DNA of 64,000 bases, taken from positions 1-64,000 of the forward strand of contig JAEYLC010000020.1 in NCBI GenBank assembly GCA_023461435.1, given 5' to 3'. Shown here in pieces: positions 23,125 to 32,296 of the stretch. The notes below the pieces were generated by a model. The model did no database searches and was not told the origin of the DNA. It saw only the letters and a list, made by a program, of their open reading frames with translations. The stretch comes from Bacillota bacterium (lineage in GTDB: Bacteria; Bacillota; Clostridia; Christensenellales; SZUA-584). Both the position numbers and the translations under genes were made by a program. How positions within the stretch are numbered: the stretch's first letter is position 1; each line of letters opens with the position of its first letter.

Positions 23125-25149
23125 ATGGTCAATTTGCAAATAAACGGCCGCTCTGTGACTGTTCCCGAAGATTATACCATCATGGAGGCAGCCAAAACCA
23201 TTGGAATCAAGATACCGGGGCTTTGCCAGCTGGAGGGCGTCCACCAGTTTGGTTCCTGCCGCATATGCGTCGTGGAGGTCAAGGGCGCAAAAACGCTGCA
23301 GGCTTCCTGCCTTGCCAAGGTCGCCGAGGGCATGGTCGTGGAAACCAATACGCAAAAGGTGCGCAGCGCGCGCCGCGTACTTTATGAGCTGCTGCTTTCC
23401 GATCACGATAAAGACTGCCTGAGCTGCACACGAAATCAAAGCTGCGAGCTGCAGGAGCTTGGCAAAACGCTTGGCGTCAGCGAATCGCGTTTTAACGGTG
23501 ATCACTCGGAATTCAATCTGGATTCGTCCGTATCGATCACGCGCAACATGAGCAAATGCGTGCTGTGCCGTCGCTGTGTCACGGTCTGCAATGAGATTCA
23601 GGGAACCGGCATACTCAACGCGCAAAACCGCGGTTTTCAGACGGTGATCGGCCCTGCGATGGATTTGAAGCTCGGAACGGTGGGCTGCGTGTTCTGCGGG
23701 CAATGTACCGTTGTCTGCCCTGTGGGCGCGCTCAAGGAAACGGACGCGATCAAGCCGGTCTGGAAGGCGCTCAGCGATGAGAAGAAACGCTGCATCGTTC
23801 AGGTGGCCCCCGCGATTCGCGTGGCCATCGGCGAAGAGTTCGGGTATGAGCCGGGTGCGCGCGTCACGGGCAAACTCGCGCGGGCGCTTTCAACGCTCGG
23901 GTTCGACGACATCTTCGATACGAATTTCACGGCGGACCTCACAATCATGGAAGAAGGCACAGAGTTCCTGACCCGCGTGAAAAAGGCATTGACCGGCGGC
24001 GAGGCGACGCTGCCGATGATCACATCGTGCAGCCCCGGATGGATCAAGTATATCGAGCATACGTATCCGAAGCTTCTCCCCCATCTCTCTACCTGCAAAT
24101 CCCCGCATACGATGCTGGGGGCGCTGGTCAAATCATTCTACGCGGAGAAGCTCGGCTGCGATCCCAAGGATATGTACGTGGTGTCGGTAATGCCCTGCAC
24201 CGCAAAGAAATTTGAGATCAACCGCCATGAGATGCAAAACAACGGCGTCCCGAATGTGGATGCGGTGCTGACAACGAGAGAGCTCGGCCAGATGGTGCGC
24301 GAAGCCGGCATCGATTTTGCACTGCTGGATGACCGTGCATTCGATGATCCGCTCGGATTGTCGACGGGCGCCGCGGATATCTTCGGCGTCACCGGCGGCG
24401 TCATGGAAGCTGCACTTCGAACCGTCTATGAGATTGTGACGGGCCGCGAGCTGCCGTTTGACGGTCTGCATGTTACGCCCATCGTCGGGCTGGAGCAGGT
24501 GAAGACGGCCGACATCACTTTTGAAGACGTGCTGCCCGACTATAAGTTCATGGAAGGCATCGTTGTCAGGGTCGCGGTCACCAGCGGCCTGTCCGGCGCG
24601 AAGGTTCTCATGGATCAGATCAGCAACGGCGAATCCCCCTATCACTTCATCGAGGTGATGGGATGCCCGAGCGGGTGCATCATGGGCGGCGGTCAGCCGA
24701 GATCAAAAGATACTGATGTGCGTCAGAAGCGTCTTCACGGCATATACGACGAGGACGAGTCAAAGGTGATGCGCAAGTCCCATGAAAACCCTTCGATCAT
24801 AAAACTCTACGAGGAGTATCTGGAGTTCCCGAACAGCCACGTATCGCATGAACTGCTGCATACGCATTATGTCATGCGCGGACGGTTCAACGAGTACCTG
24901 GATGACGAATATGTCTATGAAGAGGTGATTCCTATGACGGAGAAAAACAGTTTTTCAACCAAGCAAACGCAAAAAAAAACGGCTCAGGAGCGGGCATCAA
25001 GACGGGTTCATGAGGATTTAGAATCGGTTAAGGTGATGGCTCTTGAGGCCGAGGTCACCCGTCTGAAGCAGGAATTGTCCGATTCTCAGGAAACCGTCGG
25101 GATACTCAAAGACGTGATGAGCGATTACGCCAAAAAGCCAAAACGTTAA
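23125..25149 (+). CDS. hydA: [FeFe] hydrogenase catalytic subunit
   Basis: Interconverts protons and H2 at the H-cluster. Its 674 residues comprise an N-terminal [2Fe-2S] domain (C34, C45, C48, C62), a His-ligated [4Fe-4S] site (H94, C98, C101, C107), two ferredoxin clusters (C145/148/151/155 and C188/191/194/198), and the H-domain with L1 TSCSPGW (C302), L2 MPCTAKKFE (C358) and L3 MGCPSGC (C514, C518). L1 has Ser where CpI has the second of two adjacent Cys. The small-subunit-like end HELLHTHY (about 575-582) is followed by about 90 extra residues, including a charged linker and a coiled coil (about 632-668). It is the last gene of the operon, 6 bases after hydB, and ends in a bidirectional terminator. 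Confidence 0.95.
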   Translation: MVNLQINGRSVTVPEDYTIMEAAKTIGIKIPGLCQLEGVHQFGSCRICVVEVKGAKTLQASCLAKVAEGMVVETNTQKVRSARRVLYELLLSDHDKDCLSCTRNQSCELQELGKTLGVSESRFNGDHSEFNLDSSVSITRNMSKCVLCRRCVTVCNEIQGTGILNAQNRGFQTVIGPAMDLKLGTVGCVFCGQCTVVCPVGALKETDAIKPVWKALSDEKKRCIVQVAPAIRVAIGEEFGYEPGARVTGKLARALSTLGFDDIFDTNFTADLTIMEEGTEFLTRVKKALTGGEATLPMITSCSPGWIKYIEHTYPKLLPHLSTCKSPHTMLGALVKSFYAEKLGCDPKDMYVVSVMPCTAKKFEINRHEMQNNGVPNVDAVLTTRELGQMVREAGIDFALLDDRAFDDPLGLSTGAADIFGVTGGVMEAALRTVYEIVTGRELPFDGLHVTPIVGLEQVKTADITFEDVLPDYKFMEGIVVRVAVTSGLSGAKVLMDQISNGESPYHFIEVMGCPSGCIMGGGQPRSKDTDVRQKRLHGIYDEDESKVMRKSHENPSIIKLYEEYLEFPNSHVSHELLHTHYVMRGRFNEYLDDEYVYEEVIPMTEKNSFSTKQTQKKTAQERASRRVHEDLESVKVMALEAEVTRLKQELSDSQETVGILKDVMSDYAKKPKR

Positions 25150-25205
25150 GTCCAAAACATCCAATACGCGTCACGAACGAGCTGACTTGTTCGCGCATGC
25201 GGAAT

Positions 25206-25236
25206 AAAAAGCCGGAGCACCGGCTTTTTATTTTTT
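25206..25236. terminator. Bidirectional terminator hydA / gerAA
   Basis: AAAAAGCCGG and CCGGCTTTTT pair around AGCA, with T-rich flanks on both strands. It ends hydA on the plus strand and the ger operon on the minus strand; the gerAA stop codon lies inside it. Confidence 0.92.
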
Positions 25237-26685
25237 CTTAGCCTTATCAACAGGCGCGCGCGTGTTATCCTTGGTTCTTAAATAATGCGGCCGGTACGGC
25301 GCAAGCGGTTTGCTGAACATTACGGATTTAAAAAAGTCCTTTAGGTTAAACGGAGCCGCAGGCGCCATATAAGGAACGCCAAATGTATTGATGGATACGA
25401 TATGCGAAAGCAAACAAACAATGACGAGCGTAAACCCATGAAAACCAAATGTGCCCGAGGCGATAATCAGCGGGAACTTCAGTATCCGAAACGGATCGAT
25501 AATCGTATGATCCGCCGGAACAAACGAAGCAATCAGCGAAAGCGAAATCACAATGAGCAGCAGCGGGCTGAAAATGCCTGCTGTGACTGCGGCCTGACCG
25601 ATAATGATCGCACCAACGATGCCGATTGCGGTACCGATTTTTGACGGCACACGAACCAGAGATTCGCGTATCAGTTCTCCGATCAATTCGATAAGCAGCA
25701 CTTCGACCAGTGCGTTGAACGGCACCTTTGCCCTGCTTTGCGCGATCGCGATCATATAGCTTGCGGGCAGCACATCGTTATGAAAGGAGACGATTGCGAC
25801 ATACAATGACGATACGACGAAAGTCAGATTGAGCGAAATGACGCGCAGTATCCTCATAAAGGTCCCCATGAACTTATTTGAATAAAAATCGTCGCACGAC
25901 CACAGGAACTCACTGAACACCTTGGGCGCAACCAGCGCCCAAGGGCTGCCATCCAAAATGACCACAACCTTCCCCTCCAGCACCGCGGCGCATGCCATAT
26001 CCGACCTTTCAATCACACCCATTATGGGGAATAAACTCGACTGCTTATTGAGCAGATAAGCCTGCAGTTCTCCGGATGAGCATAGTCCGTCTACATTGAT
26101 CGCGGCGATCCTTTTGGTAATTTCCTTGACGGCGGTATCGTTTGCCACATCTTCAAGATACAAAACCGCTATGCTCGTTTTGGTTCGTTTCCCAACCTCC
26201 ATTTTTTTAATTCTCAGTGCCTCATCCTTAATACGGTAACGTATCAGCGATAAGTTGGCTTCCATGTTCTCTATCAGAGAATCTCTGGGACCTCTCATCG
26301 TATACGTGAATTCCGGCACCGGGATCGCGCGTTTTTCTACTTTTTTAGTATTGATAACCAAGTAGTTTTCATCTGTCGAAAACAGCGCGACGGACCATCC
26401 GTTCATGATATGATTCACTATTTTTTTTTCGTCCGTATCTATCGTGCATTCATATGCGCTGATGATATTCATGACCTGGGCTGCGTTCGGCGGCATTTCA
26501 TCCTTCATGGCAATGAGCGGCTTTAAAACGTGCTCGGAAATAGCGGCCAGATCGGAAAGCTCCTTTATATATACAAGGGATATCGATTCATTGTTCGTCG
26601 AGACTGTTCTTTGGACCACATCGATCTGCTTTTGACTGATCATATCGATGATATCGTCATATCTCTTGCTTGGCTGCCGCTGCAT
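25228..26685 (-). CDS. gerAA: Spore germinant receptor A subunit (GerAA-like)
   Basis: A 485-residue inner-membrane protein of the dormant spore. A large N-terminal cytosolic region (about 1-270) includes the family block RGPRDSLIENMEANLSLIR and an AVLYLEDVAND strand; this is followed by four to six membrane helices (about 285-450) and a basic tail. GerA A subunits oligomerise and are thought to form the ion channel that opens when germinant binds. A GAGGAA site lies 5 bases before the ATG. It is third in a gerB-C-A operon, 15 bases after gerAC; the usual order is A-B-C. Confidence 0.92.
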   Translation of the reverse strand: MQRQPSKRYDDIIDMISQKQIDVVQRTVSTNNESISLVYIKELSDLAAISEHVLKPLIAMKDEMPPNAAQVMNIISAYECTIDTDEKKIVNHIMNGWSVALFSTDENYLVINTKKVEKRAIPVPEFTYTMRGPRDSLIENMEANLSLIRYRIKDEALRIKKMEVGKRTKTSIAVLYLEDVANDTAVKEITKRIAAINVDGLCSSGELQAYLLNKQSSLFPIMGVIERSDMACAAVLEGKVVVILDGSPWALVAPKVFSEFLWSCDDFYSNKFMGTFMRILRVISLNLTFVVSSLYVAIVSFHNDVLPASYMIAIAQSRAKVPFNALVEVLLIELIGELIRESLVRVPSKIGTAIGIVGAIIIGQAAVTAGIFSPLLLIVISLSLIASFVPADHTIIDPFRILKFPLIIASGTFGFHGFTLVIVCLLSHIVSINTFGVPYMAPAAPFNLKDFFKSVMFSKPLAPYRPHYLRTKDNTRAPVDKAKKK

Positions 26686-26700
26686 ATCGATTCCTCAACA

Positions 26701-27834
26701 TTATTCTTGATTTTCGGACGCTTCAAAATCCATCATAGACCCGAATTTTAAGGTGGTTTCAGCAGAAATTCTGAATTCCGCGTTCATCATATAGCTGTCA
26801 TCCCAATCGTTATTCTTCAATTCATTCGGGTATTTTATGCGATAGTAATCTTTAAAGTGCAGATAATCGCAGCCTATCTCTTTTGAATGCTGAATGGCCT
26901 GAGCAATTTCCTGCGTGAATGCTTTTTGCAGATCGTCTTTGACAGTCTTTTGTCTGCTTTCATCCATCTTTATATCCCTGCTCAGATAAATCAGTTTTGA
27001 TTCAAGCTTATATTGTATGTCAAAAATGAGCTTACCGTTTTCATAGCAAGGCGTTATTGACTTGCTTTTTGCACGCGTCTCAAGCGTGGCATTTATATCT
27101 TCAAATGGGATCGTATAAAGCCGCTTGATGTTTTCACCCAGTATCCAGACAAGCCCTCTTGACTCTTCTACAGGAATAATATCAATGAGCTTATTGTTGT
27201 GAATCACCGAGTAGCCGTTATATGTAAATATTCCGTCTTTTACATCCATGTGTGGCAAGACAAAGCAGGAATCGCTGTATAGAAAATTCAATATGTCAGA
27301 CAGCGTATAAATCACGACTTTACCCAGATATTTCAAGCTGGTCACCGTATCGGCAATTGACTCGCCGATGCTGACGTTATTGGGCGGCATTACGGATAAA
27401 ATATCTTTGGGATCGGAGGAAGATGTGACAATATTCAGCGCTTTTCGATATTGATTATCAGACTGCAAGCGCAGCATGTATTCTTCTATGCCGCTTTTCG
27501 CCAGTTCATCGGTAATCACCAAGGCTCTGACTGTGCCGAGAAAAATCGGATTGTCTACCTTTGCGTCAAGATGCCGCCTTGCATCCGCAAAAGTAGCCCC
27601 CTTGGCGAAAAGCTCATAATACGTTTGTTTATTATCACTGCTGCCATTTTGCTGATTTTGCCCCAATCCGAGGTTCGGCGTTTCGATATAAAATGCAAAA
27701 TCATCTCCCTGTTTATCGGTGATTACCGTCACAACGAGCGTCTTGTTATTCACATCAAGCGCATCCCAGCATCCCGCACCCGTCAATAAGACGCCAATAC
27801 AAACAAAAGCCAACAAGATTTTTTTATACAGCAT
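26701..27834 (-). CDS. gerAC: Germinant receptor lipoprotein (GerAC-like)
   Basis: A 377-residue Ger(x)C lipoprotein. The signal peptide is about 1-21, with lipobox TGAGC and lipidated Cys at 22, followed at once by the family signature WDALDVNNKTLVV. Later blocks include GATFADARRHLDAKVDNPIFLGTVRALVI and a C-terminal domain with IGCDYLHFKDYYRIKYP. It sits on the outer face of the spore inner membrane as part of the receptor. Its start overlaps the gerAB 3' end by 11 bases, showing translational coupling. Confidence 0.93.
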   Translation of the reverse strand: MLYKKILLAFVCIGVLLTGAGCWDALDVNNKTLVVTVITDKQGDDFAFYIETPNLGLGQNQQNGSSDNKQTYYELFAKGATFADARRHLDAKVDNPIFLGTVRALVITDELAKSGIEEYMLRLQSDNQYRKALNIVTSSSDPKDILSVMPPNNVSIGESIADTVTSLKYLGKVVIYTLSDILNFLYSDSCFVLPHMDVKDGIFTYNGYSVIHNNKLIDIIPVEESRGLVWILGENIKRLYTIPFEDINATLETRAKSKSITPCYENGKLIFDIQYKLESKLIYLSRDIKMDESRQKTVKDDLQKAFTQEIAQAIQHSKEIGCDYLHFKDYYRIKYPNELKNNDWDDSYMMNAEFRISAETTLKFGSMMDFEASENQE

Positions 27835-28930
27835 CTTTTTTACCCTTCACCTTTTTCTTCCTCTTTTTCGCTATGAGCCAAAGGACGGATGGAATCAGTA
27901 TCGCCGCGACAAGCCCTGAATACGTGCCGGCTTCCGTAATAAATTCATCGTAATGCTTGAGATCCTTGAAAATAAAAAACTGGGCGTAAGCAAGGACCGC
28001 CACCGCGATTACGACAATCTGCCTTTTTACCTTCTTAAATATCTTGCAAAGATATTCTATGATGACAGCCATGACAATTGATATCCCGACAAAAATAGCG
28101 CCGAAACCGATTGTCAGGTAAAGAATATCGAGCCTCGCGAATATATCCAGAAACTCCGGCGCGGTATCGCGTATTGCCACGATCAGCGCATCATTATAAT
28201 TGACGATGTCACTGACTCCCACCTTCATGATGCAGCTCTCGACAACGAGAATATAAAATAAACCGATGAATAAAACAGTGAAAAAAGCTGTCCGTCTGAT
28301 ATGGCTGCCGTTTACTTTGGTAAGCGGAACTGCCAGCAGCACTTCTATTCCGAGAAAAGGGAATATCGCAGGTTTAAGCCCTTGAGCATAGTTCTTAATC
28401 TCCGCCGCATTAAAAACAGGCAGGATACGGTTGACTTCCCCCTGAGTGATCATTAATATATGAACAAATATTGCCGTTGTAATCAAAACGACACCGACGA
28501 GTTCAGAGAGCCTCCCGGCGTTGGTAATGCCTTTGTTCGCGATATAGCTGAATACCGGAACTCCAATGAGAGGAAAGGCCCAAAGCGGCGTATTGGGGAA
28601 AAAATCGTCCTTCAGCAGTTTGGCCTTCGCTGTAATCAAATAAACCAGTATCATCATAAAATAAACAACGTAAAAGAAAACGATGATATACGTCATGGGC
28701 TTGCCAACAATCTGCGGCGCGTAATCAAACAGCATTTTCCCCTGAAACAAGCTGTTTAAGCTGACGATGATCACCGCGGCGATTCCAAAAATAAGCGCGG
28801 TAACGATCAGCGTCAGCCAGCTGCCCGTTCCCGCGCTTTGGGCCATGTCTTTGGGAATCACAATGATGCTGTAGCAAGTCAGCGTTATGATCAAAAGCAA
28901 AACCATTTGCCTGTTTGTGATACTGTTCAT
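27824..28930 (-). CDS. gerAB: Germinant receptor permease-like B subunit (GerAB-like)
   Basis: A 368-residue integral membrane protein of the spore germination permease family (APC superfamily) with about ten helices. It starts NSITNRQMVLLLIITLTCYSIIVIP, typical of GerAB, and continues with PLWAFPLIGVPVF and LSELVGVVLI segments. B subunits are believed to hold the germinant, usually an amino acid or other small nutrient; the ligand here is unknown. The C-terminus is very basic (KKRKKKVKGKK). It is the first gene of the operon, with a candidate forespore-type promoter about 35 bases upstream. Confidence 0.92.
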   Translation of the reverse strand: MNSITNRQMVLLLIITLTCYSIIVIPKDMAQSAGTGSWLTLIVTALIFGIAAVIIVSLNSLFQGKMLFDYAPQIVGKPMTYIIVFFYVVYFMMILVYLITAKAKLLKDDFFPNTPLWAFPLIGVPVFSYIANKGITNAGRLSELVGVVLITTAIFVHILMITQGEVNRILPVFNAAEIKNYAQGLKPAIFPFLGIEVLLAVPLTKVNGSHIRRTAFFTVLFIGLFYILVVESCIMKVGVSDIVNYNDALIVAIRDTAPEFLDIFARLDILYLTIGFGAIFVGISIVMAVIIEYLCKIFKKVKRQIVVIAVAVLAYAQFFIFKDLKHYDEFITEAGTYSGLVAAILIPSVLWLIAKKRKKKVKGKKDAV

Positions 28931-28962
28931 TCTTCCCGTCCGATGCCAGATTCTTTAGAAGT

Positions 28963-28993
28963 TAGTATAAGCCTGCTATTGGTTTTTAATACC
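28963..28993 (-). promoter_or_regulatory. Possible SigG-type promoter of ger operon
   Basis: On the minus strand GGTATTA (28993-28987) and TATACTA (28969-28963) are 17 bases apart. This resembles the SigG/SigF pattern (GNATR and CATNNTA) and suits a forespore-expressed operon. The -10 lacks the preferred initial C. Confidence 0.35.
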
Positions 28994-29030
28994 GCTTCTT
29001 CTTAACACAAAAAGAAATGAACAGAAGTTG

Positions 29031-29062
29031 AAAAAAGCTCCGTACAATGGTCGACGGAGCTT
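29031..29062 (-). terminator. Terminator of ICMT-like gene
   Basis: AAGCTCCGT and ACGGAGCTT form a 9-bp stem with a 10-base loop. On the minus strand it is followed by a T run. Confidence 0.88.
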
Positions 29063-29079
29063 AAAAAGCAGGCCCATTA

Positions 29080-29691
29080 TTAAACTATATACGGTATGAA
29101 TCTTTTGGACTGCTGCATATATTCACGGTATTCCTCGCCAAACTCCCCAAGCATGTCTTTCTCCTCCCGTCTGGCGAGACGCACATACATAAAGACCATG
29201 ACCGGAAATAGAATCAACAGCGGCAGCGTGGCCCATTCAATCAGCATTCCTAAAGACAGCAGCATCAAGCCTGTGTACTGAGGATGCCGGATGTACCGGT
29301 ATATACCCGTTTTGACCAAAATCCCGCTGCCTTTTTCTCTTGACCAATAGTTCTTATAGATGTGGAACCATCCGTTCAATATCAGCACCAGCGCAATAAC
29401 AGCCAAAGCGATATTGATATACATACCTAGATAACCCACCGACTTAAAAAGCGTGTGCCCCCACAGCACGCCATCAGGAAGCGTTTTTCCAAATATCCAC
29501 GATATGATATACATGCTGAATGGTATTCCGTGCATTTCGATCGCGAACGCCACCACAAAAGCGATATAAGTGCCAACGGGCTTCTTATCCATCCTCCTGT
29601 AAAAAGGGATAAAAAGCAGCACGACGCAATAAACGGCAATGAAGAATATAACGCCGAACCAGTTTAAAAAATGACTCTCTGTTGTTTCCAT
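29080..29691 (-). CDS. Isoprenylcysteine methyltransferase-like membrane enzyme
   Basis: A 203-residue protein with five to six membrane helices and the C-terminal ICMT/PEMT-type SAM-binding region: VKTGIYRYIRHPQYTGLML (about 127-145), then ARREEKDMLGEFGEEYREYMQQSKRFIP. Bacteria lack prenylated CaaX proteins, so these enzymes probably methylate lipids or small molecules; the substrate is unknown. It is a single gene with its own terminator. Confidence 0.85.
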   Translation of the reverse strand: METTESHFLNWFGVIFFIAVYCVVLLFIPFYRRMDKKPVGTYIAFVVAFAIEMHGIPFSMYIISWIFGKTLPDGVLWGHTLFKSVGYLGMYINIALAVIALVLILNGWFHIYKNYWSREKGSGILVKTGIYRYIRHPQYTGLMLLSLGMLIEWATLPLLILFPVMVFMYVRLARREEKDMLGEFGEEYREYMQQSKRFIPYIV

Positions 29692-29794
29692 TTATCTGCA
29701 CCTCTTGAATTATTTCCGGCACATTGCTTGTGCCGACTGAGACTACAATAACAGAGCAGTCTTAATTCAAGACGATACCAATCTTAGATTTACC

Positions 29795-31195
29795 TTAAAC
29801 TTTCCCGAGCGTTATCACAAATGTGCACTCAATACCCGCAACGTTTTTGATATGTATGTCTCCGCCGTGGGCGGTGATGATTTTCTTAACGATTGCCAGG
29901 CCAAGCCCTGTTCCTTCCGAATGTCTTGACGCGTCCGCCCTGACAAAGGGATCAAAAAGGCTGTCTTCAATCTCCTGCGGAATTCCGCCTCCGTTATCCC
30001 GATATATTATTTTAATGCTCCCGGCGTCAACGCAAAGCGTGATGTCAACATGTGTTCCAACCGGCGTATGCCGTATCGTATTTGACAACAGGTTTTGAAA
30101 TACGCGGCGCAAATGGGCCTCGTCGATATCCGCGTAAACTTCCCGACGCGGAAGCTCTAAGCTGCAGGTATATCCGGCCTTATCGAGCTGCGGCAGCATT
30201 TCTGCGATCTGCTCGCGCATAAATTCACAGACATCAGTTTGCCGCATATTCAGTTTAAACTCAGGGCTGTCTATTTTTGAAAGCTCGAACATATCCGAAA
30301 TCAGATTGCCGGCTTTAACGCCGTTTGAGTAAATCGTCTTTATGAATCCACCACGCTGTTCTTCACTTAATTTTTGATCGCTTATCAAAAGATCGGCATA
30401 TCCCATAATATTGGCAAGCGGCGTTTTTAAATCGTGAGAAATATCCGCAATCAGCTTTTTGCGGTTGCTTTCCGACCTCTCTCTCAGCGACGTTTCAACT
30501 TCAATGCGCTGAGCCATTTCGTTAAAAGCGTTCTGTATCTCCAGAAACTCATTCTTTTGTTTCAAATCAACGCGCGTTGAATATTGGCCGTCACGGAAGA
30601 GACGGACACTGTCGCTGAGCTCGCGCAAGGGTTTGATAATGCTGATTGATGAGAGCTTAGAGTAAACGACGGTGACAACGGTGAGTATTAAAAGATAAAA
30701 CAAAGCCACGGCCGCAAGCGCGGCTGTCACCCCTTCCGTGTCCTTCGAGGGATATTGCGTATTATGGGCGATCGCGGCGTCTATGCGAACGGACGTGGGA
30801 AATGTGATGATCAGCCAAAACTTTTCAGATTCGTTGTAGGCGATGCTGTAGCTGAAAGGCAACCCGACGCTTTGGCTTTTCGCAAAAAAGTCTGTAAGCT
30901 CCGCCACACTCAGCCGATCCTTCTGAAATGTATCGATACCCTTTGACAGTACGATATTGCCCTGATTATCTATTATTTGAGCACCGCCGCCGTTTTCAAC
31001 CACTGGCGAAAAATCAACGTCTGTATATCGGTTCTGCATAAGGCCGCTCGCCGTGTAATTATTTTTTTTCAAGCTCAGGTTGAGCACGCTTCCCGCAAAC
31101 GACAGCATTAAAAAAGCGCCCAGAGTCAGCATCGCGGAAATAATGAACATCAGAAAATAATTCGCCATGAACTGGCTCGATATTTTTCTTTTCAT
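29795..31195 (-). CDS. Sensor histidine kinase
   Basis: A 466-residue membrane kinase: TM1 (about 13-36), extracellular sensor loop (37-155), TM2 (about 156-178), HAMP (about 180-232), HisKA with H254 in DISHDLKTPLA, and HATPase_c with N box NLLSNTIRHTP, G1 YRDNGGGIP and G2 GTGLGLAIVKKI. It is the partner of the response regulator immediately upstream; the genes overlap by 4 bases. The stimulus is not evident. The architecture resembles the VanS/PhoR-like kinases of Firmicutes that often control envelope-stress genes. Confidence 0.93.
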   Translation of the reverse strand: MKRKISSQFMANYFLMFIISAMLTLGAFLMLSFAGSVLNLSLKKNNYTASGLMQNRYTDVDFSPVVENGGGAQIIDNQGNIVLSKGIDTFQKDRLSVAELTDFFAKSQSVGLPFSYSIAYNESEKFWLIITFPTSVRIDAAIAHNTQYPSKDTEGVTAALAAVALFYLLILTVVTVVYSKLSSISIIKPLRELSDSVRLFRDGQYSTRVDLKQKNEFLEIQNAFNEMAQRIEVETSLRERSESNRKKLIADISHDLKTPLANIMGYADLLISDQKLSEEQRGGFIKTIYSNGVKAGNLISDMFELSKIDSPEFKLNMRQTDVCEFMREQIAEMLPQLDKAGYTCSLELPRREVYADIDEAHLRRVFQNLLSNTIRHTPVGTHVDITLCVDAGSIKIIYRDNGGGIPQEIEDSLFDPFVRADASRHSEGTGLGLAIVKKIITAHGGDIHIKNVAGIECTFVITLGKV

Positions 31196-31887
31196 GAACG
31201 ATCCTCATCATATTGAAATTTATAGCCGATCGAGCGAATCGTCTTGATATATGCCGGATCTTTTGGGTCTTTTTCAAGCTTGCTTCTGAGGTGGCTGATG
31301 TGTACCATCACGGTGTTGTCGTCATAATATATGTCTTCTTCCCATACGGCGCTATAAAGCTGCTTCTTGGTGAAGACCCGCCCCGGGCTTTCCATCAGCA
31401 GCTTGATAAGCTTGTACTCCTTGGCGTTGAGTCCTGCTGAAATTCCGTTGACGGTGACATCGCAGCCCTTTGTATCCAAGACCAAAGGACCGTACTGGAT
31501 GAGAAAAGACGAATCAACCCGACTCTGATAGCTGCGCCTTAACACTGCGCCGACCCTCGCAATGAGCTCCGTCATACTGAAGGGCTTGACAATATAATCA
31601 TCGGCGCCCAGCCCCAGCCCCAGCACCTTGTCCATGTCCTCGCCGCGAGCGGTCAGAAAAATCACCGGCATTTGATTGCCGGATTCCCTCATCTTTCTCA
31701 AAAGATTGAAGCCGTCGAGCCGGGGCATCATCACGTCTAAAACAGCAAGGTGAAATGAGCATGACTGAGCGGCTTCCATAGCCTGAAACCCGTCGCTGAC
31801 AGCGGTACATGCATAGCCTTCCTGCTCAAGCTGAATACGAATGAGCCTGTTTAAATCCCGGTCATCCTCAGCAATCAGAATATTCAT
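31192..31887 (-). CDS. OmpR-family response regulator
   Basis: Classical receiver plus winged-helix regulator of about 231 residues. The receiver has acidic pair EDD, phosphoacceptor in AVLDVMMPRLDG (D52 counting from the first ATG) and Lys in VKPFS (K102). The DNA-binding domain has LNAKEYKLIKLLMESPGRVFTKKQLYSAVW and VMVHISHLRSKLE. Two ATGs are adjacent; the second (31887) is better spaced from the AGGAGG. It pairs with the downstream kinase, and in contrast to the regulator at 18513 all phosphorylation residues are intact. Confidence 0.94.
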   Translation of the reverse strand: MNILIAEDDRDLNRLIRIQLEQEGYACTAVSDGFQAMEAAQSCSFHLAVLDVMMPRLDGFNLLRKMRESGNQMPVIFLTARGEDMDKVLGLGLGADDYIVKPFSMTELIARVGAVLRRSYQSRVDSSFLIQYGPLVLDTKGCDVTVNGISAGLNAKEYKLIKLLMESPGRVFTKKQLYSAVWEEDIYYDDNTVMVHISHLRSKLEKDPKDPAYIKTIRSIGYKFQYDEDRS

Positions 31888-31941
31888 CATGCCTCCTGAT
31901 TGTTTATTACAGCAATTATATCATAAAGGCCGCCTCTACAT

Positions 31942-31970
31942 AAAAAAAGCATCGATTGTTATCAGATGCT
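31942..31970 (-). terminator. Terminator of tiny-gene pair
   Basis: AGCATC (31970-31965) pairs with GATGCT (31953-31948) on the minus strand, followed by seven Ts. It lies just past the 44-residue gene and just before the response regulator gene. Confidence 0.7.
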
Positions 31971-31997
31971 TCCACGCCACAGCGTATAGTCAAGCGG

Positions 31998-32132
31998 CTA
32001 TTTCTTTTCGTTCAGTCCAAACACGGCCCTTGCGCTTTCCGCCTGAGGATCATGCTTGATCTTCTTCGACCGGAATGTTCCGTCTTCTTTTTTACCGTTT
32101 CGAGTGCTTTTCATTTTATTGCTCTTTCCCAT
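31998..32132 (-). CDS. 44-residue Lys/Arg-rich protein
   Basis: A tiny basic protein starting MGKSNKMKSTRNGKKEDGTF and ending AESARAVFGLNEKK. A GGTGA site lies 7 bases before the ATG. It follows the 50-residue gene by 11 bases and is followed by a terminator hairpin, so the two form a minimal operon. The size, charge and lack of hydrophobic segments recall minor small acid-soluble spore proteins, but no named Ssp family was matched. It could also be a ribosome- or nucleic-acid-associated peptide. Confidence 0.55.
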   Translation of the reverse strand: MGKSNKMKSTRNGKKEDGTFRSKKIKHDPQAESARAVFGLNEKK

Positions 32133-32143
32133 CAATATCACCG

Positions 32144-32296
32144 CTATCTTTTCGTATTCGGCCCCTGGGCCTGTTTGATCGTATTATGCCGCTGGTTTTG
32201 ATTTTGCTTTGTCAGCCCGTTTTTTCTGCTGGTCAATTCCACCTTTTCGGCGGAGATATCCGGCCTGTTCTTTTCTTCGTCTTTGTTCAATGCCAT
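32144..32296 (-). CDS. 50-residue hydrophilic protein
   Basis: A tiny protein starting MALNKDEEKNRPDISAEKVE and ending KQAQGPNTKR, rich in Lys, Gln and Asn with no hydrophobic segment. GAGGTG lies immediately upstream of the ATG. It is first in a two-gene operon with the 44-residue basic gene. The composition (Gln/Asn/Lys, few aromatics) resembles minor spore proteins of the SspN/SspP kind, but this is compositional only. Confidence 0.55.
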   Translation of the reverse strand: MALNKDEEKNRPDISAEKVELTSRKNGLTKQNQNQRHNTIKQAQGPNTKR

